DNA of 64,000 nucleotides from JBNJGB01 sp051747385. GTDB taxonomy: Bacteria; Myxococcota_A; UBA9042; PHBI01; JACKFB01. The DNA lies in assembly GCA_051747385.1 (NCBI GenBank), contig JBNJGB010000002.1:186001-250000 (forward strand), given 5' to 3'. Both the position numbers and the translations under genes were made by a program. Shown here piece by piece: positions 60,096 through 64,000 of this stretch. How positions within the stretch are numbered: the stretch's first letter is position 1; every line of letters begins with the position of its first letter. The notes beneath the pieces were generated by a model. It saw only the letters and a program-made list of their open reading frames with translations. It was not told the DNA's origin and searched no databases.

Positions 60096-60125
60096 GTTAT
60101 CGCGGCGCCCCCCGGCGGGTGTCAA
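60096..60125 (-). promoter_or_regulatory. promoter of ribF-aroE (leaderless)
   Basis: On the minus strand a perfect TTGACA (60120-60125), an 18-bp spacer and GATAAC (60096-60101). The start codon at 60087 is about where transcription should begin. Confidence 0.6.
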
Positions 60126-60149
60126 GCACCGCCGCCCCAGGCGGCGCCG

Positions 60150-60181
60150 TGGACGTGGACGTGGTCGTGGTCGTGGTCGAT
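60150..60181. repeat. GTGGAC/GTGGTC hexanucleotide array
   Basis: Five to six consecutive hexamers (GTGGAC twice, then GTGGTC three times) lie in the secA-ribF gap, next to a GCCGCC/GGCGGC hairpin (60131-60145). This is the fourth intergenic hexanucleotide array in the window, each with a different unit. Confidence 0.8.
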
Positions 60182-60200
60182 CCCCCGGCCGCGCCAGCCC

Positions 60201-62993
<2,793 letters not shown>

Positions 62994-63030
62994 GATGGGG
63001 TTCCCTGCGGCGGGTCGGCGAAGGGGCGAC

Positions 63031-63058
63031 AAGATATCAGAACACGCGGGGGCCCCAA
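63031..63058 (-). promoter_or_regulatory. promoter of secA
   Basis: On the minus strand TTGGGG (63053-63058), a 16-bp spacer and TATCTT (63031-63036). Confidence 0.42.
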
Positions 63059-63083
63059 AGGCTTTCGACATCGCGCGCGGGCC

Positions 63084-63111
63084 TTGCATCCGGCGGTCGC
63101 CCCGGTATCCT
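63084..63111 (+). promoter_or_regulatory. promoter of DUF4157 gene
   Basis: TTGCAT (63084-63089), a 16-bp spacer and TATCCT (63106-63111), back-to-back with the secA promoter. The leader would be about 80 nt. Confidence 0.45.
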
Positions 63112-63198
63112 CGTGCTGTTGTCTCCGGGGAGCGGGGTCGCCCGTGTCGCGTGGGCCGGAGCGCGCGCGGCACGACGCAGCCAGCAAGGAGCGTGCAC

Positions 63199-63897
63199 GT
63201 GGCGGCAGATGACGACAAGCCCTCGGGCGACGTCGAGGCGATCGACGAGAGCCTGCAGGTCCTCGCCGGAGACGAGGGGCCGGAGCGCGACGAGGAACGC
63301 GAGGCCCTCGAGGAGCTGGCGCAGCGCGTCGAGGAGCCCGGCCTCCAGGACCGCATCCTGGAGCGCTACCAGAGCTACGGCCGCGAGCTGCTGAGCGACA
63401 CGGTCCCGTCGCACCTCGACCCGCGCATCACCAGCCGGCTGGAGCCGCTGCTCGGCGACGTGGGCCACGTCCGCGTCCACCGCGGGGCCACGGCGTCGAA
63501 GGCCGCGCGCGCCATGGAGGCGCGGGCCTTCGCCATCGGCGACGAGGACATCTTCGTGGACGCCGGGGAGTTCGATCCCCAGTCGCCGGAGGGCGCGGCC
63601 CTGCTGGCCCACGAGGTGGCCCACACCCGGGACGCCGCCACCGGCTTCGCCATGTCGTCCCGACGCGGCCCGACCGACACGGAGCGGGAGCGCTTCGCCG
63701 ACGAGATCGCCATGGTCTTCGCGGAGGAGGAGGACGAGGCCGAGGCGCCCCGGATGGCCGAGGAGCCGGACCGCCCCGGGGCCCGTCCGGACAAGCCGCG
63801 CGCGAAGGCCGGGGTGGACAAGAAGCGCCTGGAGGAGCGCGTCCACGAGATCCTCGCCGAGCGCGGCAAGCGGGAGCGCGAGCGCAACGGCCTCTGA
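63199..63897 (+). CDS. DUF4157 (eCIS-core-type) protein
   Basis: This encodes a 232-residue protein starting at GTG ([16 protein letters not shown]) with AAGGAG 7 nt upstream. Residues about 80-150 match the DUF4157 domain: [40 protein letters not shown], then [12 protein letters not shown], a zincin-like HExxH. The N-terminus is an acidic helix pair and the C-terminus is charged and helical. DUF4157 often occurs in proteins loaded on contractile injection systems and in polymorphic-toxin settings, usually at the N-terminus of much larger proteins. Here it is short, central and has no injection-system neighbour. There is no signal peptide. Confidence 0.82.
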   Translation: MAADDDKPSGDVEAIDESLQVLAGDEGPERDEEREALEELAQRVEEPGLQDRILERYQSYGRELLSDTVPSHLDPRITSRLEPLLGDVGHVRVHRGATASKAARAMEARAFAIGDEDIFVDAGEFDPQSPEGAALLAHEVAHTRDAATGFAMSSRRGPTDTERERFADEIAMVFAEEEDEAEAPRMAEEPDRPGARPDKPRAKAGVDKKRLEERVHEILAERGKRERERNGL

Positions 63898-63906
63898 CTC
63901 GCCGAG

Positions 63907-64000
63907 TCAGCCGCAGTGCCAGGCCGCCACGTCCTCGTCGGCCCGCGCCCGGTAGGCGTCCGCCACCCGCCGGGTGATGGGGCCGACCACCCCGCCGCCC
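63907..64000 (-). CDS. C-terminal fragment of unidentified gene
   Basis: The last 30 codons of a minus-strand gene enter the window. The peptide reads GGGVVGPITRRVADAYRARA, then DEDVAAWHCG before TGA. The 'GPITRRVADAY' pattern recalls the end of class-IV (branched-chain-type) aminotransferases, but 30 residues are too few to be sure. It converges on the DUF4157 gene with a 9-bp gap. Confidence 0.4.
   Translation of the reverse strand, partial: GGGVVGPITRRVADAYRARADEDVAAWHCG

Noticed and set aside
60088..60200. FMN riboswitch upstream of ribF
   Set aside because: The gap is short, consists of repeats and the promoter lies next to the ATG, leaving no room for a riboswitch leader.

Overview
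The window is GC-rich (roughly 70 %) and densely packed with genes that overlap by ATGA or GTGA. It carries several families typical of Myxococcota: large Cys-rich lipoproteins, FHA proteins, a MXAN_2562-type outer-membrane barrel, a CFI-box C-terminus, a stand-alone PqqD-like protein and a Ycf46/Ycf35 cluster. The source is most likely a Myxococcota or deltaproteobacterial relative. This is inferred from gene content; no rRNA is present.

Layout: 172-13818 holds surface lipoproteins: a 2371-aa Ig/FN3/FG-GAP protein, an orphan PqqD-like protein, and a pair of paralogous Cys-rich jelly-roll lipoproteins. 14081-18197 is a five-gene minus-strand operon: Ycf46 AAA ATPase, Ycf35/DUF1257, DUF2997, an unknown protein and an M20D amidohydrolase. 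18246-22910 carries an FHA/coiled-coil protein, a pentapeptide-repeat protein and a PP2C phosphatase. 22971-27677 has a small lipoprotein, tRNA-Pro(CGG), an M20 dipeptidase with a TauE-type permease, a secreted protein and ribulose-phosphate epimerase. 27734-31386 is tolQ-tolR-tolA-tolB, with no pal visible. 31650-33899 encodes an FHA protein with repeated Thr motifs. 35245-37505 has a membrane protein, a CheY-like receiver and uppS-cdsA. 37897-44596 is a five-gene operon resembling a partner-switching module: STAS, HAMP-SpoIIE phosphatase, TPR, PhnD-like periplasmic protein and a HATPase kinase. 44734-51815 holds uridine kinase with a TPR gene, an Asd/USG-1-like protein, a secreted FN3/CFI-box protein with an outer-membrane barrel, truA and an ArsA-type ATPase. 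51831-64000 holds an L,D-transpeptidase with a 73-aa partner, an orphan ParA, a small lipoprotein, YbjN-PspA, pabB, aroE, ribF, secA, a DUF4157 protein and the end of one more gene.

Many promoters can be read directly. They combine a TTGACA-like -35, a 16-18 bp spacer and a -10 of the form TAGCGT, TAAGGC or TATCCT. Several overlap the stop codon of the preceding gene, and two imply leaderless mRNAs (ribF and the 35245 membrane protein).

The least expected content is a set of small interspersed palindromic elements. One family (about 60-70 bp) lies between convergent genes and supplies their stop codons, and a further copy sits in frame inside pabB. A second (about 170 bp) has about 19-bp terminal inverted repeats and a hexanucleotide core, and occurs as two inverted copies around the receiver-cdsA-uppS block. 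A third (270 bp) lies between convergent genes at 13815-14084, and both of its ends contribute UAG stops.
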